Below are positions 46,335 through 57,110 of a stretch of DNA of 64,000 bases, piece after piece. The position numbers and the translations under genes were made by a program. The stretch is from Pterois miles. Taxonomy: Eukaryota; Chordata; Actinopteri; Perciformes; Scorpaenidae. Within the stretch, counting starts at the first letter, position 1, and every line of letters starts with the position of its first letter. The stretch lies in assembly GCA_947000775.1 (NCBI GenBank), contig CAMQGK010000514.1, forward strand, positions 2,330,001 through 2,394,000. The letters are read 5' to 3'. The notes beneath the pieces were generated by a model. The model did not search any database. It saw nothing but the letters and a program-made list of their open reading frames with translations, and had not been told where the DNA came from.

Positions 46335-48027
46335 GTGAGCGTGATATTAATATTCATACGTTCACATATACAAACCCAATAAATGTGAATTCTTCATGAC
46401 GGCCTGAGGGGCTGTTTGTGCTCTGTATACATGCTAATTGCATAATCAAAAATCTTCTCATCTAATCACTTAGCACAGTGATTGAATCTGTCGTGTGAAT
46501 TAGCTGATGAGAGCTCTGATTAATTGGCTCTCATCTCATTAGGAGGCTGAGGATATGGGAGTTTGTATAGACTATGTGTGTCAGCCTGTAATAGATATGA
46601 CAAGGACTGGAGAGGAGGAAGCATCAGAGTTAAGACCCACCTGTGCCATTAATCACTGCCATCTAATCCTCTTACATCACCAGCAGCAGCAGAAAATACC
46701 GTCAGGGAGACATGCTCAAGATGAGGCATGAAAAACAGCATTAAGGGAATAAAAACAGCATAAACAGGGCAGGAATATTAGCATTCACAGCTCACAAAGC
46801 TTATTTAATTATGATTAATTCAATAAAAATCTGCCCATGGGTGTTAGATTTCTCCAGTGACCCTCTGGATAGATTAGAAACAAAAACATTGACCTAAAGT
46901 GCTAATTTAGGAAGATGACTTTAATTAATTAAAGGGTAACTTTGCTATTTCTCCCATGTTTATGTGTCTAGGTTTAATGGGGACAACAATGTTTAAATTA
47001 GTGCTAAAAGTGTAACGTTACGTCCATTTATAGCTCCTGTTTTTGCCACTCACAACATTATGTCCAAGTCCTGCTCAAGGAGAAGTCTCGTTGTGAAACC
47101 TAGGGCACCACCATCTGGGGGGTCGCATGTCACTCGCTAAAGAAAAATACTAATGAAGTAAAAATACCAGTAGACGCTCTTTTCATTTTCTGCACTGAGG
47201 TAACAAATGCACAAATAAAGATAGAAATATTACCTGTAACTCTCCAAACTATCTAAACACATTCAGGCTTCATTCAATATGTTAGTTTATGTCTTATTCA
47301 TTGTGATATTCATGGACGGGGGAGGATGGTTCACAGAGGGTTTTACAGTTTTTGCCAATGATGTGGTTCAAAGTCCAGGGTGCCCAAAATATTTTAAATT
47401 TGGCCAAAAAATGTGATTTTTTTTTTACTTCTAGTTAGTTTTCCAGAGCACGTTTTGAAAACTGTTTAACTTAGAAACTTCAAATTTGGTCTGATGATTG
47501 ACAGTGTGGTCTAGTTGTGTCTTTTTGGGGTTAGAAGTCCAGGGTGCCTGAAATTTTTGAAATTTTTGCCAATAAATGTGATTTTTTTTCCACTTCATTT
47601 TCATTTCTGGAGATGTCTGGAGATCTCCATGGTGCCCAATTTTTTTTTTAATTTTGGCCAAAAAACTTGAAAACTATTTAACTTTGGAGCTTCAAATTTG
47701 GTCTGATGGTTGACAGCGTGGTCTCATACCTTTTGATGTGAGGATTCCTAAATGCCGAAAATGTTTGAAAGTTTGGCAAAAAAAAGTCCCAGTTATTATT
47801 ATTTCCAATTACTGCTTCCGTTGCTGAACTTCTACAGTTCTTATACCCCGCTACAACAAATTTGGGGTTATGTATAACACGCTCTGTGCCTGTTCTTCCG
47901 TCAGTCTGTTTGCGTTTAAAACCTTTGGCTCTACTTTCGTGGGGGTCAAGCGGTGAGTGGTGCTCACTTCTGCCTTGTTATATCTGATGCTTCCTTCAGT
48001 CCAAATAAATGTCCTCCGTGGTTTCAG
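46335..48027. other. sez6l intron with possible conserved element
   Basis: About 1.7 kb. The first half (46430-46900) has dense homeodomain-type words (TTAATCACTG, GATTAATTGG, TTATGATTAATTC). The second half (47375-47770) holds a diverged ~220-bp internal duplication. No exon is seen. Confidence 0.5.
47375..47770 (+). repeat. diverged tandem duplication of about 220 bp
   Basis: The phrase CTTCAAATTTGGTCTGATG.TTGACAG.GTGGTCT occurs near 47478 and 47691, each after a GAAAACT.TTTAACTT phrase and CCAGGGTGCC or similar. Two to three diverged units follow one another. Confidence 0.7.
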
Positions 48028-48213
48028 TCTTCAGGCTGAGCTGTTCACTCCCCAAGAGGCCTCACTTCGGGGAGGTGTCGGTGCTGGACCTGCTCCCTGG
48101 AGGCACCGCCCGCTTCCACTGCCACATGGGTTACCACCTGCAAGGGGAGGCGCTACTCACCTGCCTCAACGCCTCGCTGCCGGTGTGGAGCGGCAAGGTG
48201 CCCAGCTGCAGGG
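48028..48213 (+). CDS. sez6l: sez6l exon 5, Sushi1
   Basis: Acceptor GTGGTTTCAG ends at 48027 and donor GTGAGTG begins at 48214. The peptide (I)FRLSCSLPKRPHFGEVSVLD through ARFHCHMGYHLQGEALLTCL to WSGKVPSCR(A) is a complete complement-control (Sushi) module with four cysteines at LSC, FHC, LTC and PSC, in the expected spacing, and the Trp before the last Cys. LNAS is an N-glycosylation sequon. A leading short exon-internal ATG is irrelevant, as the frame continues from exon 4. Both flanking introns are phase 1, the hallmark of shuffled Sushi exons. Confidence 0.94.
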
Positions 48214-49345
48214 GTGAGTGATGGCGCCGTGATGGACGTCCAGCTAGTCTGCAGATTTTTATTCAAACCAGGACTGACATCCTGCAGACTGCCGGCCCTC
48301 CACTCACAATTCAAAATACCCAATGCACAACAAAGCTCTCCACAATAGCATGATTTAGCACAAATTTATTTTTATCTGCAAAACAGCACAAGCTTCACTC
48401 TGTAGGTGTCCTGGAGCTTTCAGTTCTACCACATAATTGTCTTTAGCAGACAGAGATCCCCAGTTCTCTTTTAAAAGTAGATGTTCGATAAATAATTGCG
48501 TTAATTGTTGATGACTCTGCCGATTGATCCTCCTACTAGCCGTAGTCTTTGAGAAATTTATACTTTTGGTTCGATTTCTCAGAATCATAAATACTTTATT
48601 GATCCTCGGGGGGAGAAATTGGGATGAATCTGGTTCAGTTTCACAGTGCACAGATTAAAACGGACCAGTTTAAAAAATAAAGTTGCTGAGGGGCGTGTAG
48701 GCAGGAGCGAATTTATCTTTTTCATCTCGAGAGCTGCCAGTTTTTGAAATACTGTTGTTGAGGACAGCCGCTGACGGCGTCGTGTAGGAAAGAAGAAGGA
48801 CAACCACCGCTGTCATGGCGGCAGCGGCTAATATATGAGCTAATGCTAAACATGAAGCATAAAGTATGATGGAGCTCAGAAATGGAGGGTGAACTTGTTG
48901 ATTAGTGTTTATTTAACTCGTCTTTATGACTTCATCTATCCATCATTCGTGAATTTCTGGTACAAAGTAAAAACTAACGTTGCTAATTCTGTCCGCCCAT
49001 CATCCGCCATGTTTGTTTACACTAAAATCATGTTTGATCACGAGAGATTTTGTGAGATTTTAGTTTTTTTTTAGTGGGAAACTGCCAAATTTAGTACAAC
49101 ATATCGTTATGTGTGGTCTCTCTCACATTTTACATCTGGTAGTATTTGAAAAATCTCTTAGTGTGGGCCAGAGTGAAGTGAAAAAGAGTATTTTCTCTGT
49201 TTATTACTATTTTCATAACTTTAAAAATTAACTTTACTTATACAGAATAGCACCTTTCAAAGAAACCCTACAAAGTGCTTTACGTGGAATAAGCTTAAAG
49301 GAGTACACTTGATTATAAGCGTGAAAGCAAACTTGTTTTCTGCAG
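48214..49345. other. sez6l intron with LINE tail fragment
   Basis: About 1.1 kb. A LINE-tail-like phrase (ATAAATACTTTATTGATCCT) lies near 48588, and 49225-49290 resembles the TATATAG.GCCTTTCAA repeat of 51560. No exon. Confidence 0.5.
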
Positions 49346-49517
49346 CTCTTTGTGGAGGCACAGTGAAGAATGCTACAGTAGGGAGGGTGCTGTCCCCGTC
49401 CCCCCACCACGGGCCAAACGCCACCCAGGACCGCTCCTGTTCCTGGTCCCTCGAGGCCCCCAAGGACCAGAGGCTGCACCTCCACCTGGAGAGACTGGCC
49501 CTGGGAGCCACTGACAG
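49346..49517 (+). CDS. sez6l: sez6l exon 6, CUB2 first half
   Basis: Acceptor TTTTCTGCAG ends at 49345 and donor GTAGGAG begins at 49518. The peptide (A)LCGGTVKNATVGRVLSPSPH, then NATQDRSCSWSLEAPKDQRL and HLERLALGATD(R). The CGG start, the LSP motif and the second Cys before SW are typical CUB features. Two sequons (NAT, NAT) are present. The stretch PHHGPNATQ is longer in Pro/His than I expect in mammals and may be fish-specific. The exon ends within the Arg codon (AG|G). Confidence 0.92.
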
Positions 49518-49601
49518 GTAGGAGTGCATTCGCATGAAAAGGTAAGTTGACGCTGCTGTCATTAGGTTTTCACACCACATGACTGAGTGGTGTCCCTGCA
49601 G

Positions 49602-49768
49602 GCTGGTGTTGTGGAGCGGGTTGGACGCCGGCTCCGTGGTGCTGTTCGACTCGGGTCGTGGAGGACAGATCCCTTTTGAGGGAGTGATCAGTGAAGGTCC
49701 AGCTGTGAGGATCCAGTTCATCACCGATCAGCCCAACCACAACACAGGATTCAACATCCGCTACGAAG
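49602..49768 (+). CDS. sez6l: sez6l exon 7, CUB2 second half
   Basis: It is separated from the preceding exon by an intron of only 84 bases, the shortest in this gene part. Acceptor GTCCCTGCAG ends at 49601; donor GTACACC begins at 49769. The peptide (R)LVLWSGLDAGSVVLFDSGRG, then QIPFEGVISEGPAVRIQFIT and NTGFNIRYE completes CUB2. PFEG and FNIRYE match SEZ6L at the same points. No cysteine is expected in this half. It leaves one base (G), completing Ala with the next exon. Confidence 0.92.
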
Positions 49769-51054
49769 GTACACCAGCTGCTGTAGATGTAAAAAATAAA
49801 AGGCTAGATTTTAGTGACGAAAAGCTGGCATGGCTATTTTCAAAGGGGTCCCTTGACTTTAAGATGTGGATGGAAATGGGTTCGGTGGGTACCCACCAGT
49901 CTCCCCTTTACAGACATGTCCACCAGGGGTCCCTTCACAGTCTTGAATTATATCAATTGGGTATCGCTGTAAAGCTGAGACTCCTGTGGATCCAATGAGT
50001 CCAACTGTGTTAATGTGTGGAGCCATTTCATTGATCACTGTATAAAATGACCTGTGGTGACCTCTAGGATAATCACAGCCTCGTGAAACTTTACAACCAC
50101 AAACTAGAGACCTACTACTACTACTACTACCACTACTACTACTACTACATCCTGGTAACTAGAGACCTCAAGCATTCAGAGGATGGATGGCTGTCATAGC
50201 TACACTCACTATAAGGGGCTTCTGAGCAGTTTACGCAACACAAGTGCTCGCTGAGAAATGCAATTCTTGCAGAAATGTCAAAATTTTTTATCCCAAATGA
50301 CAGCATGGCTTTTTCTACGGTGTTCCTCGAGGTCTTAATGTGGTATTTTTGAGGGATTCTTGATGATTTTAATTAATACTGAAGCGATAAAAAATGGTTA
50401 AATTTAGCACCAAATCTGTGTAACAAATGGATGGACATCAGATACCTCTCATAATGTTCTAAACCCTGATACACTAGAACAATTTGAGCAGCATCTTAGT
50501 AATCATCATACATCATATGAATCTTCAGGTTTCCAGATTTCAGATGATGTTCATCACTTCTATGTGACATCGACTGTTGACCTGCTATCTCCCCCTAAAG
50601 ACCCCCTGAACAAGACTAAAGCAGCTGTATTGTGGCTCTCAGAGGGTTAAAAGAAGCGTTGTTTTATTTCTATATAATTACGGTGTAATTATGTAAACAA
50701 ATCAGTGAGGATTGCAGGGCTCCATGTTTCTGCTCACATCGTGCACTGCCAAGTCGACTGGCTGCATCGCTGGGAAGTGGGCCGCTTGTCCAACATAATC
50801 TGAGCTAAAGCTTTCAGTTTGGAAAGATCCCTTCCAACATGTTTATCCCATCAGTGAAGAGAAAAAGAGTCATCTCTGTGGAAACAAGATTTATGGGCCA
50901 TGTATGATTATGTTTGTTTTTTTTTTAGGGAGATGCTACCGATAATCCTGTCATCTGTTTATGGAAATTATACAAAGAGAATAATAACAGCATTTCATAT
51001 CCAAAAAGCCGCAACTCTAATGAGACATATTTTCTCTTCGTTTTTCTCCTCCAG
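49769..51054. other. sez6l intron filled by dispersed repeats A and B
   Basis: 49780-49990 is a reverse piece of family A (GTACCCACCAGTCTCCCCTT). 50030-50650 is the fullest + strand copy of family B, ending in CCCCTAAAGACCCCCTGAAC. Inside that copy, 50110-50155 is an ACT/CTA trinucleotide run. Confidence 0.65.
50110..50155. repeat. (CTA)n microsatellite
   Basis: About 14 CTA triplets with one CCA, inserted within a family B copy; the 43-kb copy lacks it. Confidence 0.9.
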
Positions 51055-51249
51055 CTTTCGAGCGCGGCCACTGCTACGAGCCGTACCTCCAGAACGGGAA
51101 CTTCACCACCTCCGACCCGCTGTATGGCGTCGGAGCGGTGATCCAGTTCACGTGTGACCTGGGTCACGCTCTGGAACAAGGCCCGCCTGTCATTGAGTGC
51201 ATCAGCGCGAGGGATCCGTACTGGAATGACACAGAGCCGCTATGCAAAG
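51055..51249 (+). CDS. sez6l: sez6l exon 8, Sushi2
   Basis: Acceptor TTCTCCTCCAG ends at 51054 and donor GTAACGC begins at 51250. The peptide (A)FERGHCYEPYLQNGNFTTSD, IQFTCDLGHALEQGPPVIEC and ARDPYWNDTEPLCK is a complete Sushi module with four cysteines (GHC, FTC, IEC, PLC). Two sequons, NFT and NDT. HCYEPYLQNGNFTTSDP and DPYWNDTEPLC are nearly invariant in the family. It starts and ends in phase 1. Confidence 0.95.
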
Positions 51250-51464
51250 GTAACGCCGAGGGCAGGAAGATGACGAGCCTCATCCAACAACATGTCCTCG
51301 CCAACAACAGGCGTAGCCGTTGTGTTTTTAGGTTGTTTGTACGTCTGTCTGGTCCAGTCTGGTGAACACGCTATCTCAGAACAACGTTCGCGTGCACTCA
51401 AGGATGAACTGGTTAGATTTTGGTGATCACTAAACATGCTTCTGGCCATAACTCTTGAAGTCAT

Positions 51465-51545
51465 ATAGACTGCTGTAGCTCAGTCCATAGGGGCTTGGCT
51501 CAGGAAATGGAGGGTCACCAGTTCTAATCCCCATACGGACTGTGG
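51465..51545 (+). mobile_element. tRNA-derived SINE head
   Basis: TAGCTCAGTCC at 51476-51486 fits the RNA polymerase III box A, and AGTTCTAATCCC at 51520-51531 fits box B with one or two changes. The spacing of about 34 bases is tRNA-like. No acceptor stem or anticodon stem pairs well, so this is a SINE remnant and not a functional tRNA gene. Confidence 0.55.
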
Positions 51546-51965
51546 ACCGGTAATAATAATAATTAGGATTTATATAGTGCCTTTCAAGAAACCAAAGGAA
51601 GCTTAACATATCACAATAGACACCACAAACAGAACATGACAGCAGCTAAAGGCCAGGGCTTTGAGGGATTTGTAACTGAGGAGGAGGACTTTCTTGGTGA
51701 TTCAGGACTTGACCGAGAGCCAGTGGAGGGCTTGGTGCTGGTGCCTGGCAGCTGAGTTCTGCACATACCGGAGCCTGTCCAGGGCTCTGCTAGGAAGCCT
51801 GGACAGAACTCTATTCTGGTGACGAAAGGCGTGGACAAGGGCTTCTGCCACGAGTCAGAGGGTGATGGCTGGAGTCGAGAGACGTGTCTTAGGTGGAAGA
51901 AAGCGGATTTGGGGGTGGACTTGATGACATCTAGGTTGCGGACTTCTGGAGGTGGGGAGACGGAG
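51546..51965. mobile_element. teleost dispersed repeat (TTTATATAGTGCCTTTCAA)
   Basis: It starts ATTTATATAGTGCCTTTCAA and continues with GAGCCAGTGGAGGGCTTGGT-like text that I recognise as repeated across fish genomes. A reverse-strand reading of 75 residues is not a known gene. The class is not certain. Confidence 0.5.
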
Positions 51966-51968
51966 CAG

Positions 51969-52810
51969 AATCGTATCTTATTGAATTGTATCGCATTATA
52001 TCACATTGTATCGTATTGAATTGTATCATATCGTATCGTATCGTATTGAGTCGTATGGTATGGTACAGTATCGTGTTGAATCGTATTGTATTGTATTGTA
52101 TTGCATTGTATTGAATAGTATCGTATCATATCATATTGTATTGAATCATATCGTGTCATATCATATTGAATGTATTGTATCCGATTGTATCGTGTTGAAT
52201 CGTATCGTATCATATTGAATCATATTCGTATTGTATTGAATAGTATCGTATTAAATCACATCATATCGTATGGAGTTGTATTGGTATGGTACGGTATCGT
52301 GTTGAATATTTTATTGAATAATCATATCGTGTCATATCATATTGAATCGTATTGTATCCGATTGTATCGTGTTGAATTGTATCGTATTGAATCACATCAT
52401 ATCGTATGGAGTCGTATTGGTATGGTACGGTATCGTGTTGAATCGTATTTTATTGAATAGTATCGTATCATATCATATCATATTGAATCGTATTGTATTG
52501 AATCGGCCCTGCGATGGACTGGCGACCTGTCCAGGGTGTACCCTGCCTTCGCCCAATGCCAGCTGGGATCGGCTCCAGCCCCCTGCGACCCCCAACAGGA
52601 TAAGCGGTTGACGATGAATGAATGAATGAATGTATTGAATCGCATTGTATCCGATTGTATCGTGTTGAATCGTATCGTATCGTGTTGAATCGTATCGTAT
52701 CGTATTGAATCACATTGTATCATATTGAATCACATCGTATCGTATTGAATGGTATCGTATCATATCGTATAGCATCGTATTGTATCAAAAGTTATTGTAT
52801 CGTATCGTTC
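51969..52810. repeat. (TATCG/TATTG)n pentanucleotide array, interrupted
   Basis: Pentamers TATCG, TATTG, TATCA and the 10-mer TATTGAATCG repeat from 51969 to 52502 and again from 52634 to 52810. Both strands give open tyrosine/isoleucine-rich frames that are not genes. The break between the halves is a retroelement tail. Confidence 0.93.
52505..52633 (+). mobile_element. retroelement tail inserted in pentamer array
   Basis: GCGATGGACTGGCGACCTGT through CAGCTGGGATCGGCTCCAGC to GGATAAGCGGTTGACGATGA and a (GAAT)n tail. It matches the 38990 copy closely. The array resumes directly after the tail, with TATTGAATCG on both sides as a possible target-site duplication, which the repetitive target makes unprovable. 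Confidence 0.7.
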
Positions 52811-53584
52811 ACCGACCATTTTCACACCACTCACCGGCTTCATTCCAGATGTTCATGTTGCTGTCAAAATATCCGTTTAATGAAGGATCAGATGAGATGA
52901 AAGATGACAAATGAGAAAAGCCTTCTGTGTGCGTCCTCTTGAATTTACTTGTCGGCTCGCTCTCCTCACTTCTGTTTCTCTTCTTGTGCACTTTATTCAT
53001 CATTCGTTTAAGCTGAACAGCCAATCGAAGTGATCTCTCTCGCTGACGAGCTCCACCACCGATTCAACATGCTAACTCCGCCGAAAACCTCCATCACAGG
53101 CGGACTGGAGCTGACAAAAACTAGACCAACAGACGCTCACTGACGACCCCAAACTGGCAGAGTATCTACATGACTGAAAATCCAGTTCACAAATTGTCTT
53201 AAGTCACTTGTATGTGCTACTTCTGCGCTTCTTGCATGAGGTCTGAGGTCTGATGCTGTTTTTCAATTTGTGTTGCTTTGACAGCTGCAATCTCTGCTGT
53301 TCGACTGTTGGCTCTAACAACAATCTATCAGAACTGGAGAGTATTTCTTCACTGACAGAAGAGTAAACCACATGTACCGGGCCGAGGCCTCTCTCTATCA
53401 CCATCACTATCAAAAAAGGCAAAAAGTCAAAAAACTCATCTAAAAAGTATGAGAGCAAAGAACGGCACTGAAGGCTTTTCTTGGTGGAAAACATTTTTTC
53501 CGTCTTCTCCCGACTGGCTTCAGCAAGTGTTTGATTGACAGATGGTTCATCCTGCTGTTCTGTAATATCTCTGTCTGTCTGCAG

Positions 53585-53723
53585 CTCAGTGTGGAGGAGA
53601 CCTGACTGGTCCTGGTGGGGTGATCCTGTCTCCAAACTGGCCCGAGTGGTACGGAGAGGGGGAGGACTGCAGCTGGAGGATACATGTTGGCGAGGACAAA
53701 CGGGTGCTGCTGGATGTACAGCT
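53585..53723 (+). CDS. sez6l: sez6l exon 9, CUB3 first half
   Basis: Acceptor TCTGTCTGCAG ends at 53584 and donor GTGAGGA begins at 53724. The peptide (A)QCGGDLTGPGGVILSPNWPE, then WYGEGEDCSWRIHVGEDKRV and LLDVQL. CGG start, SPNWP and EDCSW are characteristic of CUB domains and match the third CUB of SEZ6L. The last codon is split CT|G. The intron after it starts with a CA-rich array only eight bases into the intron, which is unusual. Confidence 0.93.
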
Positions 53724-54829
53724 GTGAGGAGCACACCAACACACCAACACACACCAATACACCAACACACCACCACACACACACCAGCACACACCAACAC
53801 ACCAGCACACACCAGCACACCAACACACACCAACACACCAACACACCCACACACACCAACACACCAACACACCACCAACACACCAACACACCAGCACACC
53901 AGCACACACCAGCACACCAACACACACACACCAACACACACCAACACACCAACACACACCAACACACCAACATACCAGCACACCAACACACACCAGCACA
54001 CCAACACACCAACACACACCAATACACCAACACACACACACCAACACACTAACACACACACACCAACACACCAACATACCAGCACACCAACACACCACAC
54101 ACCAACACACCAACACACACCAATACACCAACACACACCAGCACACACACACCAACACACCAACACACACCAACACACACACACACCAGCACACCAGCAC
54201 ACACACACACCAGCACACCAACACACACCAACACACCAACACACACCAACACACACCAATACACCAACACACACAACACACACCAACACACATACACCAG
54301 CACACCAACACACACACATCAACACACCAACACCAACACACCAGCACACCAGCACACACCAATACACCAACACACACCAACACACCAACACACACCAATA
54401 CACCAACACACACACACCAATACACCAACACACACCAACACACACCAACACACCAACACACACAACACACCAACACACACCAATACACCAACACACACCA
54501 ACACACACCAACACACCAACACACACACACCAACACACACACACCAACACACCAACACACCAGTACACAACACGCACCAACACACACACACACCACACAC
54601 CAGCACACACACACACCCACACCAACACACACCAACACACCAACACACACACACACCAGCACACCAACACACCAGCACACACCAACACACCAGACACACA
54701 CCAACACACCAACACACCAACACACCACACACACACACCAACACACCAACATACACCAACACACACACCAACACACCAACACACACACACACACAACACA
54801 CCAACACACACAGCACACCAACTCACACC

Positions 54830-54868
<39 letters not shown>

Positions 54869-55026
54869 CAACACACCCACACACACACACCAACACATCA
54901 ACACACACACACCAGCACACACACACACACACACACCAACACACACCAATACACACACACACACACACACACACACACCAACACACCAACACACACACCA
55001 ACACACACCACACACACACACACACC

Positions 55027-55066
<40 letters not shown>

Positions 55067-55105
55067 AACACACCACACACACCACACACACAACACACAC
55101 ACACC

Positions 55106-55139
<34 letters not shown>

Positions 55140-56173
55140 GAGAGACTGGTAAACATGAAAACTTCAGCTCCGATCCAAAGTTTTGGACTCCAGCGAACCA
55201 AACGTTATTAAAAATGTATGTGTTGGCTCAGTGATATTTCTCTGTTCCTGCTACTGAACCGTTAAAGAGACGCCACTGCAGTGAATCTGGACTCTGTATT
55301 TCTGCCGGCCACTGTGACGAACTCTGCGGTGCTGCTGTGGATCCTTCGTCCATCACCTTGCGTTCATGTTTCAGAAAAACACCACGTTTAAAGTCAATAT
55401 GTGCAGAAGTTTTGTTCTGTTTAATCAGCTTCTTCAATTTTTCTGATGGCACGTTTATCTAATTTAAAATAAATCTAATTATTTTAGCATTTATTTTATT
55501 TTTTTTGATGGCAAATTTTTATTTAATTTAAAATAAATTTATTTTTTTTATTTTTTTTTTTATTTTTTCTGATGGCACATATATTGCTGTATGGAGCCAA
55601 AATATATATGAATGAATAAATATATGACTGTATGATTAGATAAATGTCATTACATATAGCAAATATGAATGTAGCCATTAATTAATTGATAAAATGTGAC
55701 ATAAATTGATGTTTCTGTTTTAATTTTCTTTTATATTTATTTATCTTATTAGTAATTTATTTATGTAACTTACTTATAATAAGTTGATGTGAGAAATGAA
55801 GGTATGTCAAGATGTAATGAGTCCAGTTTCAGTTTCACCAGTTCTATCTTTTATTCATTATTATTATTTCACTTCTTTAGTTGTTTTTTACTCATTCTAC
55901 ATGTTTGTTTTTCTTTGTTATGAGATGTGTTTGACAAAGTTGAGCTGTACTTCCTGCCACCACTAATCTAATCGTCATATCACATTTACAGATAATTCAA
56001 TTTTCAAACAACCTTAGACTGAATGAGGCGATAAAATCATGTCCGTGTCTAAACACTGTGGCTGAAGGCAGCGTTTAGCCTCTGAGGTCATCTCGTCTCC
56101 CACACAGTCCACTGTGGACACGATGTGACTCATCACATCTGATGAACCACTAAATGTCTCCGTCCGTCCTCAG
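53724..56173. other. sez6l intron dominated by CA-rich array
   Basis: About 2.45 kb: 1.4 kb of ACACACCA array, then a 1-kb AT-rich part (55450-55950) with T runs and nothing recognisable. Confidence 0.6.
53732..55137 (+). repeat. (ACACACCA)n CA-rich array, 1.4 kb
   Basis: Units of CACACCAACA, CACACCAGCA and CACACCAATA with plain CA runs, increasingly pure CA toward the 3' end. All six frames have long shadow ORFs (His/Thr or Cys/Val rich), not proteins. The array starts at +9 of the intron and lacks a non-repeat buffer. Confidence 0.97.
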
Positions 56174-56370
56174 GCTGAACATCAGTGACAGCGACATGTT
56201 GACCATCACCGACGGCGACGAGGTCACCACGCGTATCCTGGGGCGCTACGTCGGAGGAAGCAGTCCCTTCAAGCTGTCCTCCACCACCCCTGACCTGACC
56301 GTCACCTTCCACTCTGATCCAGCCGGCCTCGTCTTCGGCAAAGGAGAGGGCTTCATCATCAACTATATGG
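56174..56370 (+). CDS. sez6l: sez6l exon 10, CUB3 second half
   Basis: Acceptor CGTCCTCAG ends at 56173 and donor GTGAGAC begins at 56371. The peptide (L)LNISDSDMLTITDGDEVTTR, ILGRYVGGSSPFKLSSTTPD, then TVTFHSDPAGLVFGKGEGFI and INYM(E) completes CUB3. SDPAGL.FGKG.GFI matches SEZ6L closely. The usual CUB 'YDG' is TDG here, a substitution at a position that often helps shape a calcium site; I cannot say whether binding is affected. LNIS is a sequon. One base is left (G), giving Glu with exon 11. Confidence 0.93.
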
Positions 56371-56489
56371 GTGAGACTTCTACCTTTATTGTGAAAATAT
56401 AAGGAAGGAAGAATTAGTCAGTAAATCCCATGAAAAGACCAAAAGCCAACATGTTTGTCTGTCTCTCAGTACTCCATCACTTCCTGTCT

Positions 56490-57110
56490 GTGGCTCTCCG
56501 TCAGCTCCGTTCTCTTTATCCATCCATGGTCAGCTCCATCGGGGCCGTTTGAAAGCATTTAACATAAATGTCAGTATATGGAGCTCTACAGTCGTAGCGT
56601 CGGCCCGTCGGACCACGGAGACGAGAGCGACGGCCGGCCGGACCGCACGTTACCGCCGTACGATGACGTTTCCCGTCCGTGACGGAGTTAGCGTGCAGCT
56701 TTAGCCGTGATGTCTAGCTCTGCTTTTCCAAAGTGTTTCCCTCTTTTACTGGATGTGTAGTGTTTACCAGGCTGGATTTAACATGGAGGGTGGAGGTCGG
56801 ATCCACGCCCACCCTCCACCCTCCACCCTTTAATACTTTACTGGATGTGTAGTGTTTACCAGGCTGGATTTAACATGGAGGGTGGAGGTCGGATCCAGGC
56901 CCACCCTCCAATGTTTTACTGGATTTGTAGTGTTTACCAGGCTGGATAAAATATGGGGGGGGGGGGGGGGCCCCACGCCCACCCTCCAATGTTTTCCCCT
57001 TTCTCATTTTGGCTCACTGTGGTTTGTTTTGCTAACTTCCATCCACCTCCACATAGACTCAAATGAAGTAAATATATTGATTCTGGAGTTAAAATCTATT
57101 TCAAAATCGT
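56490..57110 (+). mobile_element. CpG-rich dispersed element, copy 2, with tandem tail
   Basis: Inverted relative to the copy at 2690-3230 and nearly identical over its core. Its terminal part (TTTACTGGATGTGTAGTGTT to CCACCCTCCA) occurs three times in tandem, starting near 56744, 56837 and 56915; copy 1 has it once. The third unit contains a run of 16 G (56955-56970) followed by CCCC. Confidence 0.75.

Larger units (their letters stand above)
51250..53584. other. sez6l intron with SINE, dispersed repeat, pentamer array
   Basis: About 2.3 kb. Contents in order: a tRNA-derived SINE head, a 400-bp teleost dispersed repeat, the TATCG-type pentamer array interrupted by a retroelement tail, then about 700 bases of unclassified sequence before the acceptor. 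Confidence 0.6.

Noticed and set aside
51465..51545. Functional tRNA gene
   Set aside because: Box A and B are present, but the stems do not pair and no acceptor end is seen; a SINE head fits better.
53204..55211. Cys/Val-rich (- strand) and His/Thr-rich (+ strand) long ORFs, superficially like Cys-rich peptides
   Set aside because: Translations of CA/GT repeats; the + strand one overlaps a true exon only in part and runs on through the donor.
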